The position numbers were made by a program, and so were the translations under genes. DNA of 42,654 bases from positions 1 through 42,654 of the forward strand of contig QFQD01000077.1 of NCBI GenBank assembly GCA_003241485.1. Direction: 5' to 3'. Below the pieces are notes generated by a model. It was not told the origin of the DNA, did no database searches, and saw only the letters and a list, made by a program, of their open reading frames with translations. Within the stretch, counting starts at the first letter, position 1. The number at the start of each line of letters is the position of its first letter. This DNA is from Ancylobacter novellus. GTDB lineage: Bacteria; Pseudomonadota; Alphaproteobacteria; Rhizobiales; Xanthobacteraceae. Shown here piece by piece: positions 24,912-34,370 of this stretch.

Positions 24912-27900
24912 TGATGCGCGCACTCCGATATTCCGCCCTGCTGCTGCTCACGCTTCTGGTGGTGCTGTTCGCCGCCTTCTGCGCGCTGCAGACGCCGCCC
25001 GGCAAGGCGCTGCTCGCCAGCATCGCCTCTTCGCTCGCCTCCTCGCCGCAGATGCGGGTGACACTGCGTGACATTTCCGGACTGGTGCCGTTCGACATGC
25101 GCGTCGGCGCGGTCGAACTGGCGGATGGGCAGGGTCGCTTCGCCCAGATCGACAAGCTGCGCCTTGCCTGGCGGCCGCTGGCGCTGATCGAGCGCACGCT
25201 CGACGTCACGGCGCTGACGGCCGAACGTGTCCACATCGCCCGCCGGCCTGTGCTGCCGCCGGACGACAGCTCCTCTCAGGGTTCGAGCCTCGCCCTGCCG
25301 GTGCGCATCGCCGATCTGTCCATCGCCGACATCGTGCTGGACGCGCCCGTGCTCGGCCATGCCGCGCAGCTCTCGCTCACCGCCTCCGCCGACATCGCCT
25401 CGCTGGCGCGCGGCCTGTCGCTCGACTTCGCGCTGGAACGGCGCGACGCGCCCGGCAGCCTCGCGGGCCGGGCCTCCTATGCGCCCGCGACCGGCCAGCT
25501 CGACCTCGACATCGCCGCGCGCGAACCGGCCGGCGGGCTGATGGCGCGCGCCGCCGGGCTCGATGGCCTGCCGGAGATCGTCGCGACGGTGAAGGGTTCC
25601 GGCCCGCTCGATGCCTGGGACGGCCATCTCGGTCTGAAAGCCGGCACCATTGCGGAAGCCTCGGGTGCCGCCGGCATCCGCGCGGTGGGACAGGGCCACC
25701 GGGTGACCTTCGCGCTCGACGCCGACATTGCGCGACTGCTGCCGGCCGACATCGCGCCGCTGTTCGAGGGCCGCAGCGAATTTTCCGGTGTGGCGATCGT
25801 CGATGCGGCGCTGCGCGCGAACATCGAGACTGCCTCGGCGCGGACGGCTGGTTTCCAGGCGAACGCAAGCGGCAAGGTCGACGCGGGTGGCGCGGCGGAA
25901 CTCGCCTTCACTGTCACGACCGGCGCGTCCGACCGCTTCAAAGCGCTAGCGCCCGGCGGTGAATGGCAGAGCCTGCGCGCCGAGGGAACGATGACGGGCG
26001 CCTTCCGCGCGCCTGCGCTGGACGCACGGCTGAATGCGACGGGCCTGCGCGGCGCGGGCTATGGCGCGGGCGTGCTTAACGCGCGACTGCGCACCACGCC
26101 GGACGCCGCGGGGAACCTCGCCGTGGCGATCGAGGGCGACATGCAGGGCCTGAGCGCGGAAGATCCGCAGGTCGCCCGCGCGCTCGGCACGGCAGGTGGA
26201 TTTGAAGCGGCTGGCGAGGTTCCGGCCGGCGGCCAGCCGGCGCTCACCACACTGACCGTGCGCCTCACCGCCCTCACCGGCCGCTTCGCCGGCCGCGCCG
26301 ATGCGGCAACGATCGACGGCGACATCAATGTCGAGCGGCTGGACCTTGCTGCCTTCTCCCCGCTCGTCGGCCGCACGCTGGCGGGACAGGCGAAGCTCGC
26401 CGCCAAGATCGCCGCCAGCGCCGATTTCCAGCGTGCCAGCCTGGACCTCACCGGCACCGCGACCGGCCTCGTCACCGGCATCGCGCAGGTCGACAGCCTG
26501 TTCGGTCGCGAGACCCGCATTGCCGGAGCGCTGGCGCGCGATGGCGTGAATGCGCTCGCGGTGCGCGATATCAAGGTCGATGCGCAGGGGCTGAGCCTCG
26601 TTGTGGACGGCCGCATCGCCAGCGATGTCGCCGACCTCACCACCAAGCTCGTACTCGACGACATCGCCCGGCTCGACCCGCGCGTCACCGGCCGGCTCGA
26701 CGCGGATGCGGCCTTTTCCGGCACGCTGGAGAAGCTCGGCGTGACAGCCAAGCTCGCCATCCCCGCAGGCACCGCCATGTCGCACCCGCTGCAGGGCATC
26801 GTGCTTGATGTGACCGCGCAGGACATCACCGGCGCGCCCACTGGTCGCTTCCAGCTCACCGGCGACGTGGCGGGCAAGCCCGCGCGCGGCACGGGCGCGC
26901 TGGCGACACTGGCGGATGGCACGCACCAGCTCACCGGTCTCGACATCGCCATCGGCTCGGTGAGCGCGCGCGGCGATGTCTCGCTCTCCGCCAGCCAGTT
27001 GGCGACCGGCACGCTCACCGTCGCCGCCGAGAACCTCGCCGACATCTCGGCGCTGGTGCTCACCGACATTGCCGGCCGGCTCCATGCCGATGTGACGCTG
27101 GATGTCGCGAACAACCAGCAGCGCGTCGCGGCGGTGGGCGATGCGGCCAATCTGCGTTTTGCCGGCCGCAGCCTCGGCAGCGCGCGCATCGACGCCACGG
27201 TGGTGGACCCGCTCGGCGTACCGCTGATTAACGGAAGTGCCGACCTCCGCGCGCTGGACCTTTCCGGCTTCACCGTTGAAACCGCCACGCTGCGCGCCAC
27301 TGGCAACAGCGCCGGCACCGACCTCACCGTCGAGGCACTGGCGCAGAACATGAACCTGCGCGGTGCCGGCCGGCTGAGCCCGATCGAGGGCGGCGCGCGC
27401 CTGCGGCTCGACCGCTTCACCGCGACGCGCGGCGGGCAGAACGTCGCCCTGGCGGCGCCCACGATCGTCACACTGAACAATGGCGCCGTGCGTATCGACC
27501 GGCTGGCGCTCAACGCCGGCGGCGGCACGGTGACGGTGAACGGCACGGCCGGGCAGACGCTGGACCTTGCGATCGACGCCCGCGCGCTGCCGCTCTCGCT
27601 GGCCGAACTCGTCGCGCCGGGCCAGAACCTCTCGGGCACACTGGCTGGCAATGCGCGGCTGAACGGACCGGCCAGCGCACCGGGCGGCACTTACGACCTG
27701 CGCATCACCCGGCTCTCCAGCCCGGATATCGCGCGAAACGGCGCCGGGCCGTTCGACATCGCCGCCAGTGGCAACCTTGCCAATGGCCGTGCCGGCGTGC
27801 GCGCGACGATCAACGGGCAGAACCTGCAGGGGCTCACCATCAACGGCTCCATGCCGGTCGCCGCCGGCGAGCTCGACCTCGCCATTCGCGGCGCAGTCAA

Positions 27901-29164
27901 CCTTGGCATCGTCAATCCGCTGCTGGCCACCACGGGCGCACGGATCAGCGGCAATGCCGCTGTCGACGCGACACTGCGCGGCACGTTTGCCGCGCCGCGC
28001 GCGGGTGGCACGGTGCGCATTTCCAACGGGCGCTTTGACGACGCGGTGAACGGCGTCGCTCTCGACCAGATCCAGGCCGTGCTGACCGGCACAGATCGCT
28101 CGATCACCATCACCTCGCTGACGGCGCGCACCACCAATGGCGGCAGCGTGTCCGGCCGGGGCAACATCGCGTTCGATTTTGCGGCCGGGCTGCCGGGTCG
28201 GATCGACCTCGATCTCGTCAACGCCGCGCTGGTGAACAGCGATCTGATGCGCCTCGTTGCCGAAGGTCGGCTCGGCGTGGAAGGCGCGTTCCTGAATGGC
28301 CCCCGCCTGACAGGCAAGATCACGCTGCGCGCGCTCGACATCAACATTCCCGACCGCTTTCCCAGCGGCGTGCAGAATCTCAACGTCCAGCACGTGAATG
28401 CCAGCAAGGAATTCACCCGCAAGCACGCCAGCGCCCACGCGCGCCCCACCGGCGACAGCCGCAACGGCATCGCGCTCGACCTCGTGCTCTCGGCCCCGAA
28501 CAACACGGTGTTCGCGCGCGGCCTCGGCATCGACGCGCAGCTGGGCGGCGAGATCCGGCTCAGCGGCACGACCCGCGCGCCGGTGACGCTCGGGGCGTTC
28601 GAGATGCGGCGCGGCACCTTCGATTTCGCCGGACGGCGCCTCACCTTCACGCGCGGACGCATCACCTTCACCGGCACCACCGACCCGGAGCTGGACTTCG
28701 TCGCCGAAACCACCGGCAATGACGTGACGGCGCGCATCCTCGTCAGCGGACCCGCCTCGCGGCCGGATATCAGCTTCACCTCGACCCCCACCCTGCCGCA
28801 GGACGAGGTGCTGGCGCGCCTGCTGTTCGGGCGTTCGGCCGGTTCACTGAATGCCGGTCAGGCGGTGCAGGTCGCGCAGACCATCGCCCAGTTCTCCGGC
28901 GGCTCGGGCGTGCTGGAGAATGTGCGCCGCTCGCTCGGCGTCGACAGCCTCGACATTGGCACGGATGCGACCGGACGCGGCGGCCAGGTCGGCATCGGCC
29001 GGCGGCTGAATGACAACATCTATCTCGGCGTGCGGCAGGGCACGACGCCCGGCTCCAGCCGCGTGACGGTGGATGTGGACGTTACCCGCAACATCCGCCT
29101 GCAGGGGGCCACGGGCGCCGACGGCTCGGCTGAAGTCGGCATCGGCGCCCAATGGGATTATTGA
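24911..29164 (+). CDS. tamB: TamB, inner-membrane-anchored translocation and assembly partner
   Basis: 1417-aa AsmA-like protein. It has a single N-terminal membrane segment (ALLLLTLLVVLFAAFCAL), and the remainder is a very long beta-rich groove-forming repeat region. The C-terminal DUF490/TamB domain is clear: FEMRRGTFDFAGRRLTF, GRITFTGTTDPELDFVAET, LPQDEVLARLLFGRSAGSL, then VGIGRRLNDNIYLGVRQG to the end. It bridges the periplasm and is thought to carry lipids and assist TamA. Its ATG overlaps the TamA stop (TGATG), implying coupling, so the TamA lesion may also disturb expression. The first codon is followed by a second Met. No lesion is seen in this gene. Confidence 0.93.
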   Translation: MMRALRYSALLLLTLLVVLFAAFCALQTPPGKALLASIASSLASSPQMRVTLRDISGLVPFDMRVGAVELADGQGRFAQIDKLRLAWRPLALIERTLDVTALTAERVHIARRPVLPPDDSSSQGSSLALPVRIADLSIADIVLDAPVLGHAAQLSLTASADIASLARGLSLDFALERRDAPGSLAGRASYAPATGQLDLDIAAREPAGGLMARAAGLDGLPEIVATVKGSGPLDAWDGHLGLKAGTIAEASGAAGIRAVGQGHRVTFALDADIARLLPADIAPLFEGRSEFSGVAIVDAALRANIETASARTAGFQANASGKVDAGGAAELAFTVTTGASDRFKALAPGGEWQSLRAEGTMTGAFRAPALDARLNATGLRGAGYGAGVLNARLRTTPDAAGNLAVAIEGDMQGLSAEDPQVARALGTAGGFEAAGEVPAGGQPALTTLTVRLTALTGRFAGRADAATIDGDINVERLDLAAFSPLVGRTLAGQAKLAAKIAASADFQRASLDLTGTATGLVTGIAQVDSLFGRETRIAGALARDGVNALAVRDIKVDAQGLSLVVDGRIASDVADLTTKLVLDDIARLDPRVTGRLDADAAFSGTLEKLGVTAKLAIPAGTAMSHPLQGIVLDVTAQDITGAPTGRFQLTGDVAGKPARGTGALATLADGTHQLTGLDIAIGSVSARGDVSLSASQLATGTLTVAAENLADISALVLTDIAGRLHADVTLDVANNQQRVAAVGDAANLRFAGRSLGSARIDATVVDPLGVPLINGSADLRALDLSGFTVETATLRATGNSAGTDLTVEALAQNMNLRGAGRLSPIEGGARLRLDRFTATRGGQNVALAAPTIVTLNNGAVRIDRLALNAGGGTVTVNGTAGQTLDLAIDARALPLSLAELVAPGQNLSGTLAGNARLNGPASAPGGTYDLRITRLSSPDIARNGAGPFDIAASGNLANGRAGVRATINGQNLQGLTINGSMPVAAGELDLAIRGAVNLGIVNPLLATTGARISGNAAVDATLRGTFAAPRAGGTVRISNGRFDDAVNGVALDQIQAVLTGTDRSITITSLTARTTNGGSVSGRGNIAFDFAAGLPGRIDLDLVNAALVNSDLMRLVAEGRLGVEGAFLNGPRLTGKITLRALDINIPDRFPSGVQNLNVQHVNASKEFTRKHASAHARPTGDSRNGIALDLVLSAPNNTVFARGLGIDAQLGGEIRLSGTTRAPVTLGAFEMRRGTFDFAGRRLTFTRGRITFTGTTDPELDFVAETTGNDVTARILVSGPASRPDISFTSTPTLPQDEVLARLLFGRSAGSLNAGQAVQVAQTIAQFSGGSGVLENVRRSLGVDSLDIGTDATGRGGQVGIGRRLNDNIYLGVRQGTTPGSSRVTVDVDVTRNIRLQGATGADGSAEVGIGAQWDY

Positions 29165-29171
29165 GGCACGC

Positions 29172-29984
29172 TCACGCCGTGGCCGGCTTGCCCACGCCAT
29201 AGCGGGCCGCCGGCGTGCTGCGCGACAGATGCGGGCCCAGCGCGCCGCGGGCCGCCACCAACGTCGCCCAGCCCGAAGCATCCGCCAGCGCAGGAATGGT
29301 GTAGACCTCGCCCTGATCGAGCCCGGCGAGCGCGGCGTCGACCAGATCCTCCGCCGACATCACCATCTCCGCCGGCAGCGCGGCGCCGTCGAGCCCGGCG
29401 CGGTCGAAGAACTCGGTGCGGGTGAGACCCGGCAGCACGGCCTGCAGGCGAACGTGGCCACCCTTCATCTCGGCTTCCAGCGACTGGGTGAAGGCAAGCA
29501 CATAGGCCTTGGTCGCGGCATAGGCGCCGGGGAAATTCTCCGGAACGATCGCCACCACCGAGGCAATATTGATGAGCGTGCCGCGACCGCGCGCGGAAAA
29601 GGCGTTGACCGCTGCCACCGCAAGCCGCGTCAGCGCGACGACGTTGAGCTGCACCATGGCGTCGATCTTGCCGGCATCCGCGCCGAGGACCGGCCCTTCC
29701 GTGCCCGCGCCGGCATTGTTGACCAGCAGCGTGATCGCCGCATCGTCGGCGATGCGGGCGGCGACCTTCGCCACATCTGCCGGCTTGCCGAGATCGGCGG
29801 AAAGGACATCCACCTTGCGGCCGGTGCCGGCGGCGATCTGCTGCGCCAGTTCGTCCAGACGCGCCGTATTGCGGGCGACGATGACGAGGTCATAGCCGCG
29901 TGCGGCGAGGCGCTGCGCATATACCCTGCCGATGCCGCTGGAGGCGCCGGTGACAAGGGCGGTTCCGAGGGATGAGGTGCTCAT
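29172..29984 (-). CDS. Short-chain dehydrogenase/reductase (SDR)
   Basis: 270-aa classical-type SDR. The NAD(P)-binding motif is TGASSGIG (12-19), with NNAG at 89-92. The catalytic residues are Asn114, Ser142, Tyr155 and Lys159 in ASVVAIVPENFPGAYAATK. An Arg in ARNTARL after the second strand suggests NADP preference. The substrate cannot be told. The start at 29984 has GGAGATC about 10 nt upstream; the frame continues upstream but is less convincing. It is convergent with tamB (7 nt between stops) and divergent from the photolyase gene. Confidence 0.9.
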   Translation of the reverse strand: MSTSSLGTALVTGASSGIGRVYAQRLAARGYDLVIVARNTARLDELAQQIAAGTGRKVDVLSADLGKPADVAKVAARIADDAAITLLVNNAGAGTEGPVLGADAGKIDAMVQLNVVALTRLAVAAVNAFSARGRGTLINIASVVAIVPENFPGAYAATKAYVLAFTQSLEAEMKGGHVRLQAVLPGLTRTEFFDRAGLDGAALPAEMVMSAEDLVDAALAGLDQGEVYTIPALADASGWATLVAARGALGPHLSRSTPAARYGVGKPATA

Positions 29985-30120
29985 GGCGATCTCCAATATT
30001 GGCCGTGATCCGGCCCTGCCATTATTCATGATGTCCATCCTGAAAAATGTCGAGACCTCCGCAGAGCGATCCGCACGGCGGGTTTTTGCGTAAAGTCGAG
30101 ACCCGCACTGGATTCAGCCC

Positions 30121-31572
30121 ATGACCTCCCCCACCTCGCCCGCCGCCGCGCTCATCTGGTTCCGCGACGATCTGCGCCTTCAGGACAATCCGGCGCTCAG
30201 GGCGGCTCAGGAGAGCGGGCGCCCGCTCGTGCTGGTCTATGTGCTCGACGACGAAAGCGCGGGACTGCGGCCCCTCGGCGGCGCGGCGCGCTGGTGGCTT
30301 GGCCGCTCGCTCGCCGCCCTCGCGGGGGACATTGAGGAGAAGGGCGGAGCGCTCATCCTGCGACGCGGGGCAGCAGGGCGCGTCATCCCGGCGCTGGCCG
30401 AGGAGATCGGGGCGGGCGCGGTGTATTGGAACCGGCGCTATGGCGCGCCCGAGATCACGGTCGATACCGCACTCAAGAGCACGCTCACCGGGCTGGGTCT
30501 TGCGGTCGAGAGCTTCAATTCAAGCCTGCTACAGGAGCCCTGGACGGTGGCGACGCAGGCGGGCGGGCCGTTCCGCGTGTTCACGCCGTACTACCGCAAT
30601 GCCTCTCAGCGCGAGATCCGGCCGGTGCTGCGCGCGGGCGAGGCGTGGCGCTTCGCCCCTGCCCCCGACACCGAGCTTCTGGCCGACTGGTCGCTTGAGC
30701 CGACCAGCCCCGACTGGGCGGGCGGCTTGCGCGCGAGCTGGACGCCGGGCGAGGACGGCGCGCGCCGACAGCTCGCCGGCTTCCTCGACAAGGGCCTCGA
30801 CGGCTACGCCACATTGCGCGACCGGCCGGACCTGCCGCATGTCTCGCGCCTTTCGCCGCACCTGCGCTTCGGTGAAATCTCGCCGCATCAGGCCCTCGCT
30901 GCCATCCGCCACACCGAGGCGGCCGGCGAGGCCAAGGCACGCGATGTCGAGAAGTTCGTCAGCGAAATGTACTGGCGGGAATTCTCCTATCATCTGCTGT
31001 TTCATTATCCCGACCTCGCCACGCGCAACTTCAACCCGCGTTTCGACGCCTTCGAGTGGCAGAACGACGCCACGTTCGAGCAGGCATGGCGCCGGGGGCG
31101 CACCGGCTACCCCATCGTCGATGCGGGCATGCGCCAGCTCTGGCAGACGGGGTGGATGCATAATCGCGTGCGGATGGTGGTCGCCTCCTTCCTCATCAAG
31201 CACGGGCTCACGGACTGGCGCCGCGGCGAGGACTGGTTCTGGGACACGCTGGTCGACGCCGACCCCGCCAGCAACCCGGCGAGCTGGCAGTGGGTGGCGG
31301 GTTCCGGGGCAGACGCCGCGCCCTATTTCCGTATCTTCAATCCGGTGATCCAGGGCGAGAAGTTCGACCCCGACGGCGCTTATGTCCGCCATTTCGTGCC
31401 GGAGCTTACGGACGTGCCGGCCAAATTCATCCATCGCCCATGGGAAGCACGGCCCGAGATACTGGCCCGCGCCGGCGTCGTGCTGGGCGAGACGTATCCG
31501 CGCCCGATCGTCGAGCACGCTGCCGCGCGGGAGCGGGCGCTGGAGCGCCATGCCCGCATTGGCGGGGATTGA
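30121..31572 (+). CDS. phrB: Deoxyribodipyrimidine photolyase (CPD photolyase, class I)
   Basis: 483-aa light-driven DNA repair enzyme that splits cyclobutane pyrimidine dimers using FADH- and an antenna cofactor. The N-terminal Rossmann antenna domain begins ALIWFRDDLRLQDNPAL. The FAD-binding C-terminal half contains LSPHLRFGEISPHQ, EMYWREFSYHLLFHYP with the catalytic-type Glu and the Trp of the photoreduction chain, GYPIVDAGMRQLWQTGWMHNR and WQWVAGSGADAAPYFRIFNP. All are diagnostic for class I photolyases rather than cryptochromes. Its length is usual. It starts 136 nt after the divergent SDR start and lies 78 nt upstream of cysK. Confidence 0.93.
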   Translation: MTSPTSPAAALIWFRDDLRLQDNPALRAAQESGRPLVLVYVLDDESAGLRPLGGAARWWLGRSLAALAGDIEEKGGALILRRGAAGRVIPALAEEIGAGAVYWNRRYGAPEITVDTALKSTLTGLGLAVESFNSSLLQEPWTVATQAGGPFRVFTPYYRNASQREIRPVLRAGEAWRFAPAPDTELLADWSLEPTSPDWAGGLRASWTPGEDGARRQLAGFLDKGLDGYATLRDRPDLPHVSRLSPHLRFGEISPHQALAAIRHTEAAGEAKARDVEKFVSEMYWREFSYHLLFHYPDLATRNFNPRFDAFEWQNDATFEQAWRRGRTGYPIVDAGMRQLWQTGWMHNRVRMVVASFLIKHGLTDWRRGEDWFWDTLVDADPASNPASWQWVAGSGADAAPYFRIFNPVIQGEKFDPDGAYVRHFVPELTDVPAKFIHRPWEARPEILARAGVVLGETYPRPIVEHAAARERALERHARIGGD

Positions 31573-31650
31573 CGCGCATTCGGGTTGCCGATCCTCAAGT
31601 GGACCACTAACTTCGTGGACCTTTTGAAATTGGCACGTGAAATCAGCAAA

Positions 31651-32682
31651 ATGACTATTCGCAACGGTCTCGTCGAGGCGATCGGCAACACGCCGCTCAT
31701 CAAGCTCCAGCGCGCCTCCGAGGCGACCGGCTGCACCATTCTGGGCAAGGCGGAATTCCTCAATCCCGGCCAGTCGGTGAAGGACCGGGCGGCGCTGTTC
31801 ATCATCAAGGACGCCATCGCCCGCGGTCAGCTGCGGCCCGGCGGCGTTATCGTCGAAGGCACCGCCGGCAATACTGGCATCGGCCTCGCACTTGTGGGCA
31901 ATGCGCTCGGCTTCCGCTCGGTGATCGTCATTCCCGACACGCAGAGCCAGGAGAAGAAGGACATGCTGCGGCTCGCCGGCGCCACGCTGGTCGAGGTGCC
32001 CGCCGTGCCCTACGCCAACCCCAACAACTATGTGAAGGTCTCCGGCCGACTGGCGGAAGAGCTGGCGAAGACCGAGCCGAACGGCGCGGTGTGGGCGAAC
32101 CAGTTCGACAATGTTGCCAACCGGCAGGCACATATCGAGACCACGGGCCCGGAGATCTGGGAGCAGACAGAGGGCGCGGTGGACGGCTTCGTCTGCGCCG
32201 TGGGCACCGGCGGCACGCTGGCCGGGACCGCCATCGCGCTGAAGGAACGCAATCCGCGCATCAGGATCGGCCTCGCCGATCCGTTCGGCGCCGCGCTCTA
32301 CAGCTACTACACGACGGGTGAGCTGAAATCCGAGGGCTCCTCCATCACCGAGGGTATCGGCCAGGGCCGCATCACCGCCAATCTGGAAGACGCGCCGATC
32401 GACGTCGCCTACCAGATCCCGGACGCGGAAGCCGTGCAGATCGTGTTCGACCTGCTGGAATTCGAGGGCCTGTGCCTCGGCGGCTCCTCGGGCATCAATG
32501 TCGCCGGCGCCATCCGCCTCGCCCGCGAGCTCGGCCCCGGCCACACCATCGCCACCGTGCTCTGCGACTACGGAACCCGCTACCAGTCCAAGCTGTTCAA
32601 CCCGGAATTCCTGCGCGAAAAGGGGCTTCCGGTGCCGGGCTGGCTAGAGCGCCATGTCGAGATTCCGGACGTGCTGGTCTGA
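31651..32682 (+). CDS. cysK: Cysteine synthase A (O-acetylserine sulfhydrylase)
   Basis: 343-aa PLP enzyme that makes cysteine from O-acetylserine and sulfide. The PLP lysine is Lys44 in NPGQSVKDRAA, the substrate loop EGTAGNTGIGL is near 69-79, and the glycine-rich phosphate site is VGTGGTLAG. The extended form with NPNNYVKVSGRLAEELAKTE and SSITEGIGQGRITAN is typical of alphaproteobacterial CysK. The start at 31651 is where family similarity begins; the ribosome site is weak (GTGAAA). A short inverted repeat, GTGG-a-CCAC (31601-31609), lies in the 78-nt gap before it. Its stop overlaps the alaX start. Confidence 0.92.
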   Translation: MTIRNGLVEAIGNTPLIKLQRASEATGCTILGKAEFLNPGQSVKDRAALFIIKDAIARGQLRPGGVIVEGTAGNTGIGLALVGNALGFRSVIVIPDTQSQEKKDMLRLAGATLVEVPAVPYANPNNYVKVSGRLAEELAKTEPNGAVWANQFDNVANRQAHIETTGPEIWEQTEGAVDGFVCAVGTGGTLAGTAIALKERNPRIRIGLADPFGAALYSYYTTGELKSEGSSITEGIGQGRITANLEDAPIDVAYQIPDAEAVQIVFDLLEFEGLCLGGSSGINVAGAIRLARELGPGHTIATVLCDYGTRYQSKLFNPEFLREKGLPVPGWLERHVEIPDVLV

Positions 32683-33398
32683 TGGCAACGCTTCTGCTGT
32701 TCCGCGACGACGCCTATCTTCGCGACACCTCCGCCGTGGTGACGGCGGTGACGCCCGACGGCGGAATCATCCTCGACCGCACCGTGTTCTACGCCAATGG
32801 CGGCGGCCAACCGGGCGACCGCGGCACGCTCACGCGGGCCGATGGCGGCGAACTCGCCATTGCCACTGCCGTCTATGGCCCGGACAAGAGCGACGTCGTC
32901 CACGTGCCCGCCACGCCGGGCCAGACGCTGCCGGAGCCTGGCGAGACGGTGCAGCTGGCGCTCGACTGGGATGTCCGCCACCGGCGCATGCGCATGCACA
33001 CGCTGCTGCACCTGCTCTCCGTCGCGCTGCCCTACCCCGTCACGGGCGGCTCGATTGGCGAGGATGAGGGCCGGCTCGACTTCAACATTCCCGATGGCGG
33101 GCTGGACAAGGACGCCCTTACCGCCCAACTCGCCGAGATGATCGCGACCGGCGCGGCCGTCACCGAACGCTGGATCACAGACGAGGAACTGCTCGCCAAT
33201 CCGGGTCTGGTCAAGACCATGTCGGTGAAGCCGCCCATCGGCTCGGGGCGCGTGCGGCTGGTGGAGATCGCCGGGCTGGACCTGCAGCCCTGCGGCGGCA
33301 CCCATGTGCGCAGTCTCGACGAGATCGGTGCCGCGCAGGTGACCAAGATCGAGAAAAAGGGTCAGCAGAACCGCCGGGTGCGGGTGAGCTGGGCCTGA
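32682..33398 (+). CDS. Alanyl-tRNA editing protein AlaX (free-standing trans-editing factor)
   Basis: 238 aa, a homologue of the editing domain of alanyl-tRNA synthetase. It lacks any synthetase or C-Ala domain. The zinc-binding residues are complete: His106 and His110 in MHTLLHLLS, and Cys204 and His208 in CGGTHV. The N-terminal FYANGGGQPGDRG motif is also diagnostic. AlaX hydrolyses mischarged Ser-tRNA-Ala (some forms Gly). The ATG overlaps the cysK stop (TGATG), so translation is coupled. Placement between two sulfur-amino-acid genes is intriguing but its relation to cysteine is not proven. Confidence 0.92.
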   Translation: MATLLLFRDDAYLRDTSAVVTAVTPDGGIILDRTVFYANGGGQPGDRGTLTRADGGELAIATAVYGPDKSDVVHVPATPGQTLPEPGETVQLALDWDVRHRRMRMHTLLHLLSVALPYPVTGGSIGEDEGRLDFNIPDGGLDKDALTAQLAEMIATGAAVTERWITDEELLANPGLVKTMSVKPPIGSGRVRLVEIAGLDLQPCGGTHVRSLDEIGAAQVTKIEKKGQQNRRVRVSWA

Positions 33399-33425
33399 AC
33401 GCCGTCCGCAATCGGGAGCATTGCC

Positions 33426-34271
33426 ATGACAACCGCCTCACGCCTCGTTTCGACGGATTGGCTCGCCAGCCATCTGGGTGAGCCGGACCTCGTCATCGTC
33501 GATGGCTCCTGGCACATGCCCGCCTCCGGGCGGAAGGGCCATGACGAGTATCTGAAGGCCCATATTCCGGGCGCGGTTTTCTTCGACATCGACACTATCG
33601 CCGACCTTTCCAGCGGCCTGCCGCATATGCTGCCGAGCGAAGACGCCTTCGCCACGGCCGTGTCCAGACTCGGCATTTCCAAGGACGCACGGATCGTCGT
33701 CTACGATTCCGCCGGGTTGTTCTCGGCGCCGCGCGTGTGGTGGACGCTCAGCGTGTTCGGCGCGCGCAACGTGTTCATTCTCGATGGCGGCCTGCCGAAA
33801 TGGCTGGCGGAAGGCCGCCCGACGGAGGCCGGCGCCACGTCGCCCACGCCTGGCCATTTCGACGCGCGGCTGGAGCGCGAGCGGGTCGCCACCATCGAGC
33901 AGGTTGCCCATCGCCTCGCCATCGGCAGCGTGCAGGTGCTGGATGCGCGCGCGCCGGAGCGTTTTCGCGGCGAGGCGCCGGAGCCGCGCCCCGGCGTGCG
34001 GCCCGGCCATATTCCCGGCGCGCGCAACCTGCCCTTCTCCGAGGTGGTGAAGGACGGCCGGCTGGCGGACGCGGCGACCATCCGCGCCGCTCTCGCGGCG
34101 GCCGGCATCGACAGCGCCAAACCGGTGATCACCAGCTGCGGCTCCGGCGTGACCGCGGCGATCCTGTGGTTCGCACTCGACTCGGTCGGCGCCCCGCCCG
34201 TCGCGCTCTATGACGGCTCCTGGACCGAATGGGGATCATCCGACCAGCCCGCCGCCATCGGTCCGGCCTAG
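33426..34271 (+). CDS. sseA: 3-mercaptopyruvate sulfurtransferase (two rhodanese domains)
   Basis: 281 aa with tandem rhodanese domains. Domain 1 (about 1-140) has VIVDGSWHMP and HIPGAVFFDID and lacks a catalytic Cys. Domain 2 (about 155-281) has the loop CGSGVTA (Cys238-Ala244), the CG[S/T]GVTA form typical of mercaptopyruvate rather than thiosulfate transferases, and HIPGARNLPF. It moves sulfur from mercaptopyruvate, a cysteine breakdown product, to thiol acceptors. It starts 27 nt after alaX, so cysK-alaX-sseA form one operon covering cysteine synthesis, sulfur transfer and translation quality control. Confidence 0.92.
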   Translation: MTTASRLVSTDWLASHLGEPDLVIVDGSWHMPASGRKGHDEYLKAHIPGAVFFDIDTIADLSSGLPHMLPSEDAFATAVSRLGISKDARIVVYDSAGLFSAPRVWWTLSVFGARNVFILDGGLPKWLAEGRPTEAGATSPTPGHFDARLERERVATIEQVAHRLAIGSVQVLDARAPERFRGEAPEPRPGVRPGHIPGARNLPFSEVVKDGRLADAATIRAALAAAGIDSAKPVITSCGSGVTAAILWFALDSVGAPPVALYDGSWTEWGSSDQPAAIGPA

Positions 34272-34342
34272 GCCGCGTGCCTCCACGCTTTTGGCATCGG
34301 CCTGACAGATCGCATTGCCGCGCAGCGGCACCCGGAAAGGGT

Positions 34343-34370
34343 CGGCGGGTGGAAAGAGACTAACCCGCCG
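34343..34370 (-). terminator. Hairpin at the end of wspR / convergent with sseA
   Basis: CGGCGGGT (34343-34350) pairs with ACCCGCCG (34363-34370) around a 12-nt loop, overlapping the wspR stop codon TAG. A small second hairpin, ACCC/GGGT, follows on the minus strand. There is no T run, so termination is uncertain. Confidence 0.35.

Noticed and set aside
25946..28438. Long open frame (about 830 codons) on the minus strand inside tamB
   Set aside because: Antisense shadow of a real gene in GC-rich DNA: His/Asp/Arg-rich with no family features, and tamB's own motifs lie on the plus strand.
22991..29164. Natural TamA-TamB fusion protein
   Set aside because: The connecting residues are out-of-frame nonsense; the proper TamA C-terminus is in another frame and a separate tamB ATG exists, so the continuity results from the gap.
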